Source of the DNA: Streptomyces sp. NBC_01460
GTDB lineage: Bacteria > Actinomycetota > Actinomycetes > Streptomycetales > Streptomycetaceae
Length of the DNA: 64,000 nucleotides
Reading direction: 5' to 3'
Assembly (NCBI RefSeq): GCF_036227405.1
Contig: NZ_CP109473.1
Coordinates: 3,844,001-3,908,000 of the forward strand
The translations under genes were made by a program, and so were the position numbers. This document shows, one piece after another, positions 8,250 through 16,314 of the stretch (positions are counted from its first letter, which is position 1; every line of letters begins with the position of its first letter). The notes under the pieces were generated by a model, which worked only from the letters and a program-made list of their open reading frames with translations, did not search any database and was not told the origin of the DNA.

Positions 8250-9956
8250 ATGACCGAACGTTGGGCTCTGGCCACCGCGGAGGGGGGCGGCGCACTCCTC
8301 GTGCCACTGACGCGCGACGGTCTGCCCGCAGGCCCCGTCCTGGCCGAGCCCGACCTCGTCGAGTCCGTCCGCTCCCGCCCCGAGGTGCACCGCTGGGTCT
8401 GGCGGTCGACCGCCGGGATCTACCCACGGCTGCTCGCGGCGGGCGTGCGGGTCGAGCGGTGCTACGACATCGAGTGCGCCGAGCTGCTGCTGCTCGGCCA
8501 CGCGGGGCGGCTCGGGGAGCCCCGCTCCGCCGCTGCGGCCTGGGCCCGGCTGCGCGACGCCCCGGTCCCGCCCGATCCGCCGGCCCGCTCGGCGGAGCCC
8601 GGCTCCCAGTCCTCCCTCTTCGAGCCCCGCTCCGGCACCGACCTGCCCTTCGAGGCGCTCCTGGAGGTCTACGCGGAGCAGCTGCGCCGCCACGAGGGGA
8701 CGGAGCACCCCGGCAGGATGCTGCTGCTCACGGCGGCGGAGTCGGCGGGCACGCTGGTCGCCGCCGAGATGAACGCGGCCGGGCTCCCCTGGCGCGCCGA
8801 CGTGCACCGCGAGGTGCTGAACGGCCTGCTCGGCGAGCGGTACGCGGGCGGCGGCGAGCCCCGCAGGCTGGCCGAGGCCGCCGACGAGGTCTCGGCGGCG
8901 TTCGGCAGGCGGGTCCGCCCCGACCTGCCGGCCGATGTCGTGAAGGCGTTCGCGCAGGCCGGGATCAAGGTGAGATCGACCCGGCGCTGGGAGCTGGAGG
9001 AGATCGACCACCCGGCGGTGGAGCCGCTGATCCGCTACAAGAAGCTGTACCGCGTCTGGACGGCGCACGGCTGGAGCTGGCTCCAGGACTGGGTGCGCGA
9101 GGGCCGTTTCCGCCCCGAGTACCAGCCGGGCGGCACGGTCAGCGGGCGCTGGACGACCAACGGCGGCGGTGCCCTGCAGATCCCCAAGGTGATACGCCAG
9201 GCGGTCGTCGCCGACGACGGCTGGCGGCTGGTCGTGGCCGACGCCGACCAGATGGAGCCGCGCGTGCTGGCCGCGATCTCCCGCGACCGGGGGCTGATGG
9301 AGGTGGCCGGTCATGAGGGCGACCTCTACAAGGCCCTGTCCGACCGGGCCTTCCACGGCGACCGCGACCACGCCAAGATCGCGCTGCTGGGCGCGGTCTA
9401 CGGCCAGACCTCGGGCGACGGCCTGAAGAACCTGGCGGCCCTCCGGCGCCGCTTCCCCCAGGCCGTGGCCTACGTCGACGACGCGGCGAGGGCCGGCGAG
9501 GAGGGCCGCCTCGTCCGCACCTGGCTGGGCCGCACGAGCCCGCCCGCCGCCGGGGCGGGCGAGGACGAGGAGGCGGGCATCCCCCAGGAGAGCGAGGTAC
9601 CGCCGGCCGGGGAGAGCGAGGGGACCTACGGCTTCACCCCGGGCTACGCCTCGTCGAACGCCCGCGCGCGAGGACGCTTCACCCGCAACTTCGTGGTCCA
9701 GGGGAGTGCCGCGGACTGGGCCCTGCTGCTCCTGGCGGCGCTGCGGCGGACGCTCGCCGCCGAGGGGATGCGGGCCGAGCTGGTGTTCTTCCAGCACGAC
9801 GAGGTGATCGTGCACTGCCCCGCCGACGAGGCACCCGCCGTGGTGGCGGCGATCCGCGAGGCCGGGGAGCTCGCCGGACGGGTCGCGTTCGGGGAGACGC
9901 CGGTGCGCTTCCCGTTCAGCACGGCCGTCGTCGAGCGCTACTCGGACGCCAAGTAG
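8250..9956 (+). CDS. Pol I-like protein (bifunctional 3'-5' exonuclease/DNA polymerase type)
   Basis: A 568-residue family A polymerase without a 5'-nuclease domain. Polymerase motif A is VVADADQMEPRVLAAISRD, motif B is RDHAKIALLGAVYGQ, and motif C is QHDEVIVH. The N-terminal 230 residues sit where a 3'-5' exonuclease fold belongs, but I do not see the DxE exonuclease signature clearly, so proofreading is uncertain. In motif B the usual Phe/Tyr that checks the sugar is Leu. An acidic insert (about residues 435-455) precedes the NFVVQGSAADWALLLL helix. Such short Pol I paralogues are common in Streptomyces. ATG 8250 has no clear ribosome site, and the transcript may have a very short leader. 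Confidence 0.9.
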   Translation: MTERWALATAEGGGALLVPLTRDGLPAGPVLAEPDLVESVRSRPEVHRWVWRSTAGIYPRLLAAGVRVERCYDIECAELLLLGHAGRLGEPRSAAAAWARLRDAPVPPDPPARSAEPGSQSSLFEPRSGTDLPFEALLEVYAEQLRRHEGTEHPGRMLLLTAAESAGTLVAAEMNAAGLPWRADVHREVLNGLLGERYAGGGEPRRLAEAADEVSAAFGRRVRPDLPADVVKAFAQAGIKVRSTRRWELEEIDHPAVEPLIRYKKLYRVWTAHGWSWLQDWVREGRFRPEYQPGGTVSGRWTTNGGGALQIPKVIRQAVVADDGWRLVVADADQMEPRVLAAISRDRGLMEVAGHEGDLYKALSDRAFHGDRDHAKIALLGAVYGQTSGDGLKNLAALRRRFPQAVAYVDDAARAGEEGRLVRTWLGRTSPPAAGAGEDEEAGIPQESEVPPAGESEGTYGFTPGYASSNARARGRFTRNFVVQGSAADWALLLLAALRRTLAAEGMRAELVFFQHDEVIVHCPADEAPAVVAAIREAGELAGRVAFGETPVRFPFSTAVVERYSDAK

Positions 9957-9982
9957 TCCCCGGGACAGGGCGCGTGCGGGAG

Positions 9983-10010
9983 CGGGGCGCCCGGACCGGT
10001 GAGCGCCCCG
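9983..10010. terminator. Bidirectional stem-loop between polymerase and protease genes
   Basis: CGGGGCGC at 9983-9990 pairs perfectly with GCGCCCCG at 10003-10010 around a 12-base loop. It sits in the 66-bp gap between two converging genes. There is no T-run, as is usual for Streptomyces terminators. Confidence 0.6.
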
Positions 10011-10022
10011 TGTGACGCGGTG

Positions 10023-11390
10023 TCAGATCCGCTGCCAGAGCGCGGGCACGTTCGGCGGCTGCCAGCCCGCCTGCGCCTGATGCCCCTGGAGGCAGCGGTA
10101 GCTCGCGCCGCCGTACGTCACCACCGCGCCGGTCGCGTACGTCGTGCCCGCCGCCCAGGTGCCGCCCGGCTCGGTCGGCGGGTCGGTGGGATCGGTCGGC
10201 GGGTCGGTCGGCGTACCGCTGGTGACGAGGGTCAGTCCGTAGGCGGCCAGCGCCGGGTTGACCGGCTGGTAGTACGTCGTACCGCCCTGGGAGCAGTTCC
10301 CGGAGCCCCCGGAGGTGACGCCCTGCGCCTGGCTTCCGGAGAGGAACGAGCCTCCGGAGTCGCCGGGTTCGGCGCAGACGCTGGTGCGGGTCACGCCGGA
10401 GATGGTGCCCTCCGGGTAGGTGACGCTGCTGCCGTGCTGCTGGATCGTCCCGCAGTGCCATCCGGTCGTGGAGCCCGAGCGGCAGACCGAGGAGCCCACC
10501 ACGGCCTGGGTCGATCCGGTGACGGTCACGTCGCCGTTGCCGTAGCCGTTCACCAGGGCGCGCGGGGTCCAGTTCGCGTTGGTCGCGACCCAGGCGTAGT
10601 CACGGCCGGGGAAGGTGGAGCCCTGGAAGGACCCCTGGGCCCGCTGGTCGAAGCCGGTGGTGGTGACGCCGGGCGTGCCGCAGTGGCCGGCGGTGACGAA
10701 GCCGTTCTGCGTGCCTCGCCTGACCGGGAAACCGCTCGAGCACCGGCCCGAGCCGTTCATGTAGTACGCGTCGCCACCGCGCAGATCCGCGTAGGCGCGG
10801 GGCTGTTCGGCCGAGCGGACGACCCGCACGAGGTCACGCGGGACACCCGCGGCGGCGAGGAAGCCCTCCGCCGCCCCCGTACGGGCGGCGTTCACCACCA
10901 GGCGGTTCGTGCGGATGTCCACGTACCAGGAGGGCACGTCCTTCGGCGCCTTCTCCAGCGCCACCGCGTCCAGCGCCCCCTTGGCCGCTTCGAGGCGGTC
11001 CAGGCGGTGACCGACGACCTCGGCGCGGGCTCCCGCGGCGGTGATCCGGGCGACGTCGGCCCGGTCGGTGGTGGCGACGGTGAGGACGGCCGTCCCACCG
11101 CTCAGCCGGGCTCCGGCGAAGTCCGCGCCGAGGGACTTCTCCAGCGCCGCCGCCACGGCAGCCGCCCGGTACTCGTCCGCTATTCGGGCCCTGGCCTCGC
11201 CGGCGTCGAGGCCTAGGTCGCGCCCCATGGCCTCGATCAGTCCGGGCGAGAGCCCGTCGGCGGCGGGCGCGGCCCCGCCCGCCTGTCCGGCCGAGGCGAC
11301 ACCGGTCAGACCGGCGAGGGCGAGCGCGCCCACCGCCACGACGGCGGTTCCCGCGGCGTACGCGCGTCTGCGGAGCGTGGTTGTCTCCAC
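10023..11390 (-). CDS. sprC: Streptogrisin C-like secreted serine protease with chitin-binding domain
   Basis: A 455-residue preproprotein. A signal peptide (about residues 1-36) is followed by an alpha-lytic-type propeptide to about residue 200, which folds and inhibits the protease before cleavage. The mature S1E chymotrypsin-like domain follows: His in TAGHC (residue 236), Asp in PGRDYAWV, and Ser in GDSGGS (residue 344), with paired cysteines. A PTDPPTDPTDPP linker leads to a C-terminal CBM5/12-like domain rich in Trp/Tyr (YRCLQGHQAQAGW, LWQRI) for binding chitin or similar polymer. This order matches streptogrisin C of S. griseus. It is secreted and probably scavenges protein on insoluble matter. 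Confidence 0.93.
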   Translation of the reverse strand: METTTLRRRAYAAGTAVVAVGALALAGLTGVASAGQAGGAAPAADGLSPGLIEAMGRDLGLDAGEARARIADEYRAAAVAAALEKSLGADFAGARLSGGTAVLTVATTDRADVARITAAGARAEVVGHRLDRLEAAKGALDAVALEKAPKDVPSWYVDIRTNRLVVNAARTGAAEGFLAAAGVPRDLVRVVRSAEQPRAYADLRGGDAYYMNGSGRCSSGFPVRRGTQNGFVTAGHCGTPGVTTTGFDQRAQGSFQGSTFPGRDYAWVATNANWTPRALVNGYGNGDVTVTGSTQAVVGSSVCRSGSTTGWHCGTIQQHGSSVTYPEGTISGVTRTSVCAEPGDSGGSFLSGSQAQGVTSGGSGNCSQGGTTYYQPVNPALAAYGLTLVTSGTPTDPPTDPTDPPTEPGGTWAAGTTYATGAVVTYGGASYRCLQGHQAQAGWQPPNVPALWQRI

Positions 11391-11631
11391 GTCACTCTCC
11401 TTGCGTTCGGGGGTGTCGAGCTCCGGGGGAGCGGGGCTCGCAGGTGGCGGAACAGTCGAGAACGTAGCCGCGCGCTCCCCGCCGCAGGAGCTCCCGTCCG
11501 CCCCCTACCGCCGCGTTATGGGGTGCTCCGGCAACGGGGTCCAGGACCGTCCGCACCGGGGCCGGGTGGACGTACCCGGCGCGCCCCGAGCCGTACCCGG
11601 GCAGCGCACCGTGCCGCTATAGGCTCCGGCC

Positions 11632-12687
11632 ATGGCGACGCACGAGCACGAGATCACCGAGCCCGTCGACCTCTGCCTGCCCGACGGGGGCCTGAATCCG
11701 GCGGCGGTCGGCTGGTCCCGGACTCCGCTGCACCGGGCCAACCTGCGGGGCTGGGGCCGGACGAAGCGGTGGGAGCACTGGTGCGTGACCACGCCCACCC
11801 ACCTGGTGGCCCTGACCGTGAGCGACCTCGACTTCCTGGCCCTGAACACGGTCTACGTGCTGGAATTCGGCCCGGGCGGGCGCGAGTTCGAGTGCTCGTC
11901 GATCGTTCCCGCCGGCCGGGGCGTCCGTCTCCCGGACACCATCGCCGGGGCGCCGGGGTCCGAGGACGTGGTCGTCGGCCCGGCGCGGCCGACCGGCGGC
12001 AAGGTCCGTGTCGAGATCCGCGACGAGAACGCCGGGACGCGGCTACGGGCCCGCTGCCTGACCCCGGAACGGCTGCCGCTGGAGGTCGACCTCCTGGTGG
12101 CACGGCCGGAAGGACACGAGTCGCTCTCGGTGGTCGTGCCCTGGAGCGAGCAGCGCTTCCAGTACACCTCGAAGCACACCGCGCTCCCCGCCTCCGGCCG
12201 GGTGCGCGTCGGCAGGGAGATCCTGACGTTCGGCGGCGAGGGCAACGAGACCTGGGCCGTCCTGGACCACGGCCGCGGCCGCTGGCCACGCACCGTCGAC
12301 TGGAACTGGGGCGCCGCGTCGGGCCGTACGGACGGGCACACCGTCGGCCTCCAGTTCGGCGGCCGCTGGACGGAGGGCACCGGCTCCACCGAGAACGGCC
12401 TCTGTGTGGACGGCCGGCTCACCAAGATCGGTGAGGAGCTCGACTGGCAGTGGTCCGTCTCGGAGCCGCTGGCTCCGTGGACCCTCCGCACGCCCTCGTC
12501 GGGCCAGGTCGATCTGACGTTCACCCCGTTCCACAACCGGGCCGTGCACACCGACGTCGGTCTGATCGCCAACCGCACCGACCAGCGCTTCGGCCACTAC
12601 AACGGCCGGATCCGCACGGACCACGGTGGCGAGATCGCCGTGGAACAGCTCCTGGGCTGGGCCGAGGACGTCCACATGCGCTGGTGA
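11632..12687 (+). CDS. DUF2804 family protein
   Basis: A 351-residue protein, Trp-rich and predicted to be all beta (for example RGWGRTKRWEHWCVTTPTHL and WNWGAASGRTDG), matching my memory of DUF2804, a family with lipocalin-like relation to AttH/hydroxyneurosporene dehydratase types. No enzymatic role is established. ATG 11632 has no ribosome site; a TATAGG hexamer stands eight bases upstream, so a leaderless transcript is likely. The phosphotransferase-like gene follows 38 bp downstream on the same strand. Confidence 0.8.
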   Translation: MATHEHEITEPVDLCLPDGGLNPAAVGWSRTPLHRANLRGWGRTKRWEHWCVTTPTHLVALTVSDLDFLALNTVYVLEFGPGGREFECSSIVPAGRGVRLPDTIAGAPGSEDVVVGPARPTGGKVRVEIRDENAGTRLRARCLTPERLPLEVDLLVARPEGHESLSVVVPWSEQRFQYTSKHTALPASGRVRVGREILTFGGEGNETWAVLDHGRGRWPRTVDWNWGAASGRTDGHTVGLQFGGRWTEGTGSTENGLCVDGRLTKIGEELDWQWSVSEPLAPWTLRTPSSGQVDLTFTPFHNRAVHTDVGLIANRTDQRFGHYNGRIRTDHGGEIAVEQLLGWAEDVHMRW

Positions 12688-12725
12688 CTCCCCCGGGCGG
12701 GACGGTCACGGGTAGGTTTCCCCCC

Positions 12726-13406
12726 ATGCATATAGGCCCACTCCTGGGCTCGGGACGCACCGCCGACGTGTACGCACTCGACGACTCCTGGGTCCTGCGC
12801 CGCTACCGCAACGGCATCGACACCACCGGCGAACTGGCCGTGATGTCGTACCTCTCGGCCTCGGGCTTCCCGGTCCCGCGCATCGGGCCACCGGCCGAGG
12901 CCGCGCTCCCCACCGACCTCGTGGTGCAGCGGCTGACCGGCCCGACGCTGGCCGAGGCGCTGCTGGCGGGCACGGTGACCGGGGACGACGGCGCGGAGCT
13001 GCTGGCCCGGCTCCTGCGGGAACTGCACGCGATCCCCCCGCGGCTCTCCCAGGACCCCGCGGACCGGATCCTGCACCTGGACCTGCACCCGGAGAACGTG
13101 ATCATGGCTCCGGAGGGCGCCATGGTGATCGACTGGATGACGGCCTCCGAGGGGCCGCCGGCGCTGGACCGGGCCATGACCGCGCTGATCCTGGCCCAGG
13201 TGGCCCTCGCCCCCTCGTTCCCCGCGGGTGATCAGCTGCGGGACCTGCTGGCGACGCTGCTCTCCCGCTTCGCCGACGACGGCGGTGTCCCCGCGGCGGC
13301 GCTCGCCCGCGCGACCGCCCTGCGGGCCGCGGACCCTGGGCTCACCGCACACGAGACGGCGGTGCTGGACGAGGCCGCGGGACTGGTCACCTCGCTGACG
13401 GGCTGA
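12726..13406 (+). CDS. APH-type phosphotransferase family protein
   Basis: A 226-residue protein with a kinase-like fold. The glycine-rich start LGSGRTADVYALDD binds nucleotide, HLDLHPENVIM is the catalytic loop (Asp in LDLHPEN), and VIDWMTA carries the metal-binding Asp in place of DFG. This fits small aminoglycoside/choline-kinase-like phosphotransferases; the substrate cannot be told. ATG 12726 lacks a ribosome site and follows TAGGTTTCCCCCC, consistent with a leaderless message. Confidence 0.85.
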   Translation: MHIGPLLGSGRTADVYALDDSWVLRRYRNGIDTTGELAVMSYLSASGFPVPRIGPPAEAALPTDLVVQRLTGPTLAEALLAGTVTGDDGAELLARLLRELHAIPPRLSQDPADRILHLDLHPENVIMAPEGAMVIDWMTASEGPPALDRAMTALILAQVALAPSFPAGDQLRDLLATLLSRFADDGGVPAAALARATALRAADPGLTAHETAVLDEAAGLVTSLTG

Positions 13407-13454
13407 CCCTCGGCTTCCGGCGGGACCGGTCGGCCCGCCGACGGGCCGGCAGAT

Positions 13455-13479
13455 CGCTCCGCGCCCTTGTCGCGGAGCG
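13455..13479. terminator. Bidirectional stem-loop terminator
   Basis: CGCTCCGCG (13455-13463) and CGCGGAGCG (13471-13479) pair perfectly across a seven-base loop, between the converging phosphotransferase and response regulator genes. Confidence 0.7.
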
Positions 13480-13497
13480 CTCCCGGCCGGGCGGGGC

Positions 13498-14142
13498 TCA
13501 CTTCCGCAGGTAGGCGAGCACGGCCAGGACCCGGCGGTTCGTCGCGTCGGTGAGGGAGAGGTCGAGCTTGGTGAGGATCGAGCCGAAGTGCTTGCTGACC
13601 GTGCCCTCACTCACCGTCAGCGCCTTGGCGACCGAGGCGTTCGACCGGCCCTCCGCCATCAGGGCCAGCACCTCCTGCTCCCGTGCCGTCAGCCGCGACA
13701 GAGGGTCGCGGCGGTGCCTCAGCAGCTGACGCACCACTTCCGGGTCGACGACGGTCCCGCCCTCGGCGACCCGGTGGAGCGCGTCGACGAACTCCTCCAC
13801 CTTTCCGACGCGTTCCTTGAGGAGGTAGCCCACGCCCGTCCCGTCGCAGGAGTCGAGCAGCTCCTCGGCGTACGCGCGCTGGACGTACTGGCTGAGGACC
13901 AGCACGGGCAGCCCGGGCCGGGTCTCCCGCAGGGCCACGGCGGCCCTGAGCCCCTCGTCGGAGAAGCCGGGCGGCATCCGCACGTCCGTCACGACGATGT
14001 CCGGGCCGTGTTCGGCGACGGCGGCGGTGAGGTCACCGGCGGTGCCGACGCCGGCCACCACCTGGTGGCCGAACCTCTCCAGCAGGCCGACGAGGCCCTC
14101 CCTCAGGAGCACGCTGTCCTCGGCCAGCACGATGCGCAGCAT
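13498..14142 (-). CDS. NarL/LuxR-type response regulator
   Basis: A 214-residue protein. The receiver domain (1-120) has acidic pocket residues in LAEDSVLL, the phosphoacceptor in VTDVRMPPG and the conserved Lys in LLKERVG. The C-terminal LuxR helix-turn-helix contains LTAREQEVLALMAEGRS and VSEGTVSKHFGSIL. ATG 14142 is seven bases after the stop of the histidine kinase, so the two genes form an operon and presumably a cognate pair. Given the divergent ABC exporter 0.1 kb beyond the kinase, that exporter is the likely regulon (inference). Confidence 0.93.
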   Translation of the reverse strand: MLRIVLAEDSVLLREGLVGLLERFGHQVVAGVGTAGDLTAAVAEHGPDIVVTDVRMPPGFSDEGLRAAVALRETRPGLPVLVLSQYVQRAYAEELLDSCDGTGVGYLLKERVGKVEEFVDALHRVAEGGTVVDPEVVRQLLRHRRDPLSRLTAREQEVLALMAEGRSNASVAKALTVSEGTVSKHFGSILTKLDLSLTDATNRRVLAVLAYLRK

Positions 14143-14149
14143 CCAACCC

Positions 14150-15439
14150 TCATTCGACCAGGTGAGCGGGGGCCCGGGGAACATCCAGCCGGAACACGGT
14201 CGGCCCCCCGGCCGGGCTGGACAGTAGCAGCCTGCCGTCCAGCACGGAGAGCCGGTCGGCGACCCCCTGCAGCCCGGTGCCCCCGGTCGTCGCCGCACCC
14301 CCGGCACCGTCGTCCCGCACCTCGACGGTCAGCCGCTCCCCGTCGTCCCGTCCCGTCACCCACGCCCGGCTCGCCCCGCTGTGCCTGGCCACGTTGGCCA
14401 GCGCCTCGCAGAGCGCGAAGTACACGGCGGTCTCCACCGGCCGCGGGAGCCGCTCCGGCAGGTCGAGGTCCACCTCGACGGGTACGGCCGAGCGGTCGGC
14501 GACGTCCTCGACCGCCGCGGCCAGACCGCGGTCGGTGAGGACCCGCGGGTGGATGCCCCGGATGAGCTCCCTGATCTCCACCAGCGCCTCCCCCGCCTCC
14601 TCGTGCGCCTTGGCCAGCAGTCCGCCCAGCGGCTCGGCGGGGCTCTCCAGCCTGGCCAGCCCGAGCGTCATCGACAGGGCGACCAGCCTCTGCTGCGCCC
14701 CGTCGTGCAGATCGCGCTCGATGCGGCGGCGCTCCGCCTCGAAGGCGTCCACCAGCCGCATCCGTGAGCGTCCCAACTCCTCGATCCGGGCGTCGAGTCC
14801 GTCGGCACCCCCCGACAGCATCGCCCGTGTCAGGGCCCCGCGCGCCACCGCGGCCCACCCGAGCGGATGGGCGAGGACCGGCAGCAGCACCAGTCCGAGC
14901 AGGGCCAGGGCGAAGGCCTGCGGATACGAGTCCGCGAGGTACAGCTTGAGCACCCGCACCTCCTCGCCGCCGGTGACGGCCGCCATGACGACCGGCGTCG
15001 CCAGCAGGGCCCCGCAGACCGCCAGTACGCCCCCGACGACCAGGGCCTCCAGGGGCCAGAGCACCCCGGCGAAGAGCAGGGCGTACCCCAGCTCCCGCCA
15101 GGTGGCCCGCTCCCGCAGCCGGGTCCGCAGCCAAGCCCCCAGACCGGCGCGCGCCGGGGCCCGGTGCGGATCACCGAGCGGCACGGGGTCGACCAGCCGC
15201 AGCCTGCGCCGCTCCACGGCGGCCACCGGTATGCCGATGAGGGCGAGCACCAGCAGGAGGGGAAGGCCGACGAGCACGAGGGCGAGGGCGCCGCCCACCG
15301 CCGCCAGCAGCAGGACGGAGACGAGGAGGACCATCCCGGCCGGGACGCCGCTCAGCAGGTACAGGGCCGCGCGCCACGGCCAGCCGCCGAGGAGGTAACG
15401 GCGCCCCACGAGGGCCTGCCGGAGGGTGAGTGAGCTCAT
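14150..15439 (-). CDS. Sensor histidine kinase (HisKA_3 type)
   Basis: A 429-residue membrane kinase. The N-terminal half holds several hydrophobic segments (about 35-75 and 130-215) forming the sensor. RRRIERDLHDGAQQRLVALS carries the phosphorylated His of HisKA_3. The ATPase domain shows ALCEALANVARHSGAS (N-box), VRDDGAGGA (G1) and GTGLQGVADRLSVLDG (G2). Upstream starts exist, but ATG 15439 gives the MSSLTLRQALVGRRYLL start and leaves a 134-bp gap to the divergent transporter, enough for a shared promoter region. Confidence 0.92.
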   Translation of the reverse strand: MSSLTLRQALVGRRYLLGGWPWRAALYLLSGVPAGMVLLVSVLLLAAVGGALALVLVGLPLLLVLALIGIPVAAVERRRLRLVDPVPLGDPHRAPARAGLGAWLRTRLRERATWRELGYALLFAGVLWPLEALVVGGVLAVCGALLATPVVMAAVTGGEEVRVLKLYLADSYPQAFALALLGLVLLPVLAHPLGWAAVARGALTRAMLSGGADGLDARIEELGRSRMRLVDAFEAERRRIERDLHDGAQQRLVALSMTLGLARLESPAEPLGGLLAKAHEEAGEALVEIRELIRGIHPRVLTDRGLAAAVEDVADRSAVPVEVDLDLPERLPRPVETAVYFALCEALANVARHSGASRAWVTGRDDGERLTVEVRDDGAGGAATTGGTGLQGVADRLSVLDGRLLLSSPAGGPTVFRLDVPRAPAHLVE

Positions 15440-15573
15440 GGGCCGCACGGTAGACAGCGAGGGCCGTCCGCCACCACCCGGCGAGCGGGGGGACGGAGGT
15501 GGAGCCGGCTCCACCCCGAGGACTCCTCCTCGCTGCGATGTGGGCGCCGCACGCCGAGGGTTGGCTGGAACCC

Positions 15574-16314
15574 ATGAATCAGCACCCCGCAGCCATCCGG
15601 CTCGACGCCGTCACGAGGTCCTTCGGCAAGGCCGCCGACGCGGTCACCGCGCTGGCCGGAGTCAGCCTCTCCCTCCCCCGCGGCTCCTTCACCGCGATCA
15701 TGGGGCCGTCCGGTTCGGGGAAGTCGACCCTCCTCCAGTGCACGGCCGGCCTCGACCGGCCCACGTCCGGCCGGGTCTTCCTCGGGGACACGGAGATGAC
15801 CGGGCTGAGCGAGCGGAAGCTGACCCTGTTGCGCCGCGAGCGGATCGGATTCGTCTTCCAGGCCTTCAACCTGCTGCCCGCCCTCACCGCCGAGCAGAAC
15901 GTGGCGCTCCCCCTCCGGCTCGCGGGCCGCAGACCCCGGCGCGCCGAGGTGCGCGAGGTGCTGGAGCGGGTCGGCCTGGGCTCCCGGGCCCGGCACCGGC
16001 CCACCGAGCTCTCGGGCGGCCAGCAGCAACGCGTCGCCCTGGCACGGGCCTTGGTCACCCGCCCCGAGGTGCTCTTCGGTGACGAGCCGACCGGCGCACT
16101 CGATTCCCGTACGGGGCGGGAGATCCTGGCCCTGCTGCGGTCGATGGCCGACGCCGGCCAGACCGTGATCATGGTGACGCACGATCCGGTGGCCGCCTCG
16201 TACGCGGACCGTGTGGTGTTCCTGGCCGACGGAGCGGTACGGGACGAGCTGTGCGACCCGGTCGCCGAGCAGGTCGCCGCGCGCATGACCGCCCTGGCGG
16301 TGGTCCCGTGCTGA
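15574..16314 (+). CDS. ABC transporter ATP-binding protein (MacB/LolD-like)
   Basis: A 246-residue ABC ATPase with Walker A GPSGSGKST, a Q-loop region, signature LSGGQQQR, Walker B VLFGDEPTGALD and H-loop MVTHDPVA. It belongs to the subfamily paired with FtsX-like permeases that move peptides, lipids or antibiotics by a mechanical mechanism. ATG 15574 gives the normal family start; the longer frame begins in the intergenic region. Its stop overlaps the permease GTG start, implying translational coupling. Confidence 0.94.
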   Translation: MNQHPAAIRLDAVTRSFGKAADAVTALAGVSLSLPRGSFTAIMGPSGSGKSTLLQCTAGLDRPTSGRVFLGDTEMTGLSERKLTLLRRERIGFVFQAFNLLPALTAEQNVALPLRLAGRRPRRAEVREVLERVGLGSRARHRPTELSGGQQQRVALARALVTRPEVLFGDEPTGALDSRTGREILALLRSMADAGQTVIMVTHDPVAASYADRVVFLADGAVRDELCDPVAEQVAARMTALAVVPC

